A stretch of DNA of 64,000 nucleotides from Halichoerus grypus (taxonomy: Eukaryota; Chordata; Mammalia; Carnivora; Phocidae). The stretch spans positions 100,762,696 to 100,826,695 of the forward strand of contig NC_135720.1 of assembly GCF_964656455.1 (NCBI RefSeq). The letters are read 5' to 3'. This document shows, piece after piece, positions 60,011-64,000 of the stretch (positions are counted from its first letter, which is position 1; every line of letters begins with the position of its first letter). The notes under the pieces are model-generated. The model made no database searches and was not told the origin of the DNA. It worked only from the letters and a program-made list of their open reading frames with translations. A program made the position numbers and the translations under genes.

Positions 60011-60419
60011 ATTTAAAGTAATCGTTGATATTTATGTACTTACTTAGATTTTTGAAATTTGTTTTCATAGTTCTTTGTTTCTTCTTCTCTCGCTCTCTTT
60101 CTTTGCAGTTGATGAGTATCTTTAATACTTTGTTTGACTTTCTTTCTCCTTATTTTCTTTGTCTCTATTGTAGGTTTTGGGTTTGTGGTTACCCTGATAT
60201 TCATATATAACACCTAAGTAAATAGAGTCCATATTAACTTGATGGTCATTTAAGTTCAAACACATTCTTAAAAAAAAAAAAAGAAAAATTTTCTTTTTCT
60301 CCTTGTCCCTTCTTACTCCCTTCTCCATATTTTATGTATATGTTGTTATATTTTACATTTTTTATTCATATTTTTCTTATGTATATAACCATTTCTTTTC
60401 TACTTAAAGGAATCCCTTT

Positions 60420-61430
60420 AAAGTTTCTTGTAAGGATGATTTAGTGGTGATAAACTCCTTTATCCTTTGTTTGCCTGGGAACTCTTCATCTCCAAATCTG
60501 AATGATAACATTGCTAGGTAGAGTATTCTTGGCTGTAGGTTTTTTTTTTTTTTTTTCCTCTTTCATCACTTTGAATATATCATGCCACCCTCTTCTGGCT
60601 TGCAAAGTTTCTGTTGAAATATCAGCTGATAGCTACTTAGGTAACTTTTTGTTTCTTTCTTGCTGTTTTTAGGATTCTGTCTTTGTCTTTAACTTTTGAC
60701 ATTTTTTTTTAAGATTTTATTTATTTATTTGACAGAGAGAGACAGAGAGAGAACACAAGCAGGGTAACTGGGAGAAAGAGAAGCAGGCTTCCCGCCAAGC
60801 AGGGAGCCCGATGCGGGGCTCGATCCCAGGACCCTGGGATCATGACCTGAGCCGAAGGCAGACGCTTAATGACTGAGCCACCCAGACACTCCAACTTTTT
60901 TTTTTTTTTTTTTTAACTTTTGACATTTTTATTACCTCCTTCTGTTCATCTTGTTTGGAACTCTCTGTGTTTCTTGGACTTGGATATCTATTTCCCTCCC
61001 TAGGTTAGGTTAAGTTTTCAGTTATTATTTCTTTAAATAAATTTTCGATATCTTTCTAAAGCTCTTCTTCTTCTTCTGGGACACCCATAATGCAAATGTT
61101 TGTTTGCTCAAAGTTGTCTAAGAAATCTCTTAATCTGTCTTCATTTTTAAATTCTTTTTTGTTGTTGTTTAGCTTGTGTGCTTTCCATTACCCTGTCTTC
61201 CAAATTACTGATGCATTCTTCTGCATTCTCTAATCTACTGTCGATTCCCTCTAGTGTATTTTTATTTTAGTTATTGAAATCTTCAACTCTGATGGTTCTT
61301 TATAATATTTTCTCTCTCTTTCCTGATGGTTTCATTGAGTTCTTCAAATCTATTCCCAGGCTCAGTAAGTATCTTTACGATCATTACTTTAAATTCTTTA
61401 TCAGGCTTATTGCTTATTTCTGTTTCATGT
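60420..61430 (-). pseudogene. Decayed L1 ORF1 region
   Basis: The text aligns by eye with ORF1 of the younger L1 (29358-30157) and with 1-470. Landmarks on the plus strand are AGTTTCTTGTAAGGATGATT, TTCTTCTTCTTCTGGGACAC and CAGTAAGTATCTTTACGATC. No continuous frame remains on the minus strand and a SINE at 60707-60894 splits it. The 94-codon plus-strand frame at 61326-61610 is antisense and not a gene. Confidence 0.72.
60707..60894 (-). mobile_element. CAN-SINE inside L1 ORF1, duplication with T expansion
   Basis: A full, near-consensus SINEC. The target CTTTAACTTTTGACATTTTT (60687-60706) recurs at 60895-60930, but the CTTT start has grown to C followed by about 18 T. Confidence 0.96.
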
Positions 61431-62089
61431 AGTTCTTTTTCTGAGTTTTTTTTTTTTTCTCATTCTTTCTTTTTGAGCATATTCCTCTGTCTCCCCATTT
61501 TGCTTGACTTTGTTTATTTCTGTGGATTAGGCAAAACACCTACTTCTCCTAAAGCTGAAAGAGTGGTCCTGTATATGTTTTCCCCTATGCAGACTCTATG
61601 TGCTTGGTGACTTTTGCTGGTTGACTGGAGCTGTGGCTGTATATGCTAGTTAGTCTTTTAAGCTGTGGTATGTCTTTATGTCTCTTACTCTTCACTTGTT
61701 CTCTGTATGTTTCATTGTTCAGTAGCTGTTCAGTCCTCGGTTCTTCAGAAGGAATGGTAATGTTAATAGGTATAATTTGGCATGTCCCATGAAGGAGGTG
61801 ATGTTAGTCTTATTATGTCACTGTCTTGAGCTGGAACTTCACTACTTGACTTTTTAAATATGTTCATACGTTAATTTATAAGTTTCACTTTTTAGGAGAG
61901 GATCACTTTTCTCCAATTCCATAATATCTTCAATGGTGATAAAAAATATAGTGCACTATAGGGTACTCACCCTCCTTATGTGGTCTTGTGGTGCCCTTCT
62001 TCCTGTGAAAACATGAGATAATAAAATGGCACAGTTTGCAATTTTAAAGAGTGTAGTCAGTTTAGGTCTAAACAAGAACATGATATTAA

Positions 62090-62910
62090 AGTAAAAACAT
62101 GAAAGAGGTGAAAGAGTTAGCCATGTGGATTCCTAGGGGAGAATTTTCCAGATAGATGCCATAGGTAGGGCAAGACTGTATGATGGTAATGTGCCTGTCA
62201 GGTCAAGGTATGGCAAGGAAGCTAGTATATCTGAGTGGAGTGAGTGACAGTAGGAAATGAAGTCACAGAAGTTAGAGATAGGTAGATAGCAGGAACTCTT
62301 CCATATAATTAAGAAGCTGAGGGGAATGGGTAGGCACTGCAGGGACCTAATATAACTTATATTTTAAAATCTACAAGCCACAGAGTGACTTCTCTATGAG
62401 GAATAGATTAAGTTAAAAGGAGAATTAGATTATTTAGGAAATTATTATAGTTACTAAGGTAAGTGATATTGGTGACACTGACTAGAGGATTCATGGTAAA
62501 AAATGATAAAGAGTAGGAAGATTCTGGGTCTATTTTGAAGGTATTTCAACAGCATTTCCTGCTGGATTAGATGGGGGTATGAGAGAATAAAAGTGAAACA
62601 GTTAGGTCAAGCCACTGGAAGGATAGAATGACATTAATTGAGAAAGAGGAGTCTGAGGCAAGTTTTGGAGGAATTACCAGAATTTCACTTTGTGACATAC
62701 TGATGTTGATATATTTTCTAGTGAAGTGAAGACATCCAAAAAGGTTATATGTATAAATTTGAAGTTCACAGAATGATCTTTATAGGAGATATTCATGATA
62801 GAGCTGTTGGCATTGAGGTGGTATCAGATACAACTGGACAAGATAATAAAAAAGTGAATATAAAATAGGACAGTAGGGTGGCACTTGGGTCTAAAGAAAT
62901 TCAGTATATA
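62090..62910 (+). repeat. Ancient mammalian interspersed repeat (family not named)
   Basis: About 800 bp follows the order of a widespread old mammalian repeat. Landmarks are 'GTCAGGTCAAGGTATGGCAA', 'AGCATTTCCTGCTGGATTAG' with 'ATGGGGGTATGAGAGA' next, and 'CATCCAAAAAGGTTATATG' with a 'TATAAATTTGAAGTTCACAG' continuation. Identification is by memory. It is the better of two copies in this window. Confidence 0.5.
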
Positions 62911-63114
62911 GAGATCAAAAAAGAGATGATTATCATTTTTAACGAGACTGAAACATTTTTGATATAAAAAAATAAAGGTGAACCCTTAATAGTTTAAGAT
63001 TAAAATGGAAGAGTTTAAAATAAAGAATTAAGGTTCATTATGAGAAAATTAAGATTTGGTAGTTAAGAAGGGTTGGCTCCTAGGAAATACCTGCTACTCC
63101 CCTGAGTAGCCTAT

Positions 63115-63982
63115 ATTATTTTGCTGTGGCCGATGTTGAAGACGTTACTGCCTATGTTCTCCTCTAGGACTTTAATGGATTCCTGTCTAACACTGAGGTC
63201 TTTCCTCCGTTTAGAGTTTATCTTTGTGTATGGTGTAAGCAAAAATTGACAAGGCAAGAAACAACAAATGTTGGAGAGGTTGTGGAGAAAGGGGAACCCT
63301 CTTACACTGTTGGTGGGAATGCAAGTTGGTACAGCCACTTTGGAAAACAGTATAGAGGTTCCTCAAGAAGTTAAAAATAGAGTTACCCTATGACCCTGCA
63401 ACTGCCTACTGGGTATTTACCCCAAAGATACAGATGTAGTGAAAAGAAGGACCACATGCACCCCAATGTTCATAGTAGCAATGTCCACAATAGCCAAACT
63501 GTGGAAAGAGCCAAGATGCCCTTCAACAGATGAATGGATAAAAAAGATGTGGTCCATATATACAATGGAATATTACTAAGCCATCAGAAAGGATGAATAC
63601 CCAACTTTTGCATCAACGTGGACGGAACTGGAGGAGATTGTGCTAAGTGAAATAAATCAAATAGAGAAAGTCAATTATCATATGGTTTTACTTATTTGTG
63701 GAATAGCATGGAGGACATTAGGAGAAGGAAGGGAAAAATGAAGGGGGGGGGAATTAGAGGGGAGACGAACCATGAGAGATCATGGTCTCCGGGAAACAAA
63801 CTGAGGGTTTTAGAGGGAAGGGGAGGTGGGTTAGCCCAGCGATGGAAATAAGGAGGGCACATATTGCATGGAGCAGTGGGTGTTAAACGCAAACAACGAA
63901 TCATGGAACACTACATCAAAAACTAATGATGTACTGTATGGTGACTAACATAACATAATAATAAATAAATAAAAATAAATCT
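63115..63982 (+). mobile_element. 5'-inverted, truncated L1
   Basis: The segment 63240-63982 is plus-strand L1: the end of ORF2 (GGAAAACAGTATAGAGGTTC, ATGGAATATTACTAAGCCAT) and a 3' UTR ending in an A/AATA-rich tail. The segment 63115-63239 is a more upstream part of ORF2 in the opposite orientation (same text as 47915-48030). They join abruptly near 63240. This is the classic twin-priming structure. Confidence 0.9.
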
Positions 63983-64000
63983 TGTTTTGATGAAATAATG

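Larger units (their letters stand above)
55712..61841 (-). mobile_element. Near full-length old L1, minus strand
   Basis: Poly-A tail is the T run at 55714-55730. Minus-strand order: 5' UTR (61841 to about 61500), ORF1 region (61430-60420), inter-ORF segment (60400-60020), ORF2 (60010-56080) and 3' UTR. The 5' terminus is marked by a diverged 'TCACTGTCTTGA' version of the L1M CCATCTTGA-type end near 61825. The SINEs at 59591 and 60707 interrupt it. No clear target-site duplication was found. Stops and frameshifts abound. Confidence 0.88.

Noticed and set aside
10179..60894. Recurrent 180-220-bp repeats that could suggest an array
   Set aside because: They are dispersed SINEs with individual target duplications and both orientations; there is no CRISPR-like spacing and the DNA is mammalian.

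Overview
The window is non-coding mammalian nuclear DNA dominated by retrotransposons. I find no host exon, tRNA or rRNA gene. The source is a carnivoran: at least 17 copies of the tRNA-Lys-derived carnivore SINE (CAN-SINE / SINEC) are present. Their heads and bodies match, from memory, the bear/seal/mustelid type rather than the dog SINEC_Cf or the cat type, so a non-canid caniform (Arctoidea) is the best guess. This guess is not database-checked.

Layout. 1-1860: 5' half of an old L1 (minus strand), running off the left edge. 1861-7868: mostly unique AT-rich DNA. 8218-14575: a near full-length old L1 (minus) with two SINE insertions and a duplicated inter-ORF segment, followed by two SINEs to 15538. 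15539-25289: mostly unique DNA with one SINE and old MIR/L1/L2 relics. 25290-31809: a younger carnivore L1 (minus) with a complete GC-rich 5' UTR, decayed ORF1 and ORF2, and no 3' end. A 670-bp solo LTR of a betaretrovirus-like endogenous retrovirus is inserted in its ORF2. 31810-46780: unique DNA with SINEs, MIRs and short L1 pieces. 46781-48598: a 5'-truncated L1. 48599-55711: unique DNA with SINEs and an unusual internally deleted L1 (52064-52707). 55712-61841: a near full-length old L1 with two SINEs. 61842-64000: an ancient mammalian repeat and a 5'-inverted L1.

No genes work together here. The biology is the layered history of L1, the SINEs that depend on it, and one retroviral LTR. Nearly all L1 and 12 of 17 SINEs lie on the minus strand. 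That skew would fit an intron of a plus-strand gene, but no exon is visible to prove it. The most interesting items are the LTR, whose U3 holds a 128-codon ORF with a membrane-anchor-like N-terminus, and the L1 copy whose 5' UTR is joined directly to its 3' terminus inside one target-site duplication. TE boundaries without a target-site duplication are approximate, and family names come from recognition of sequence, not a search.
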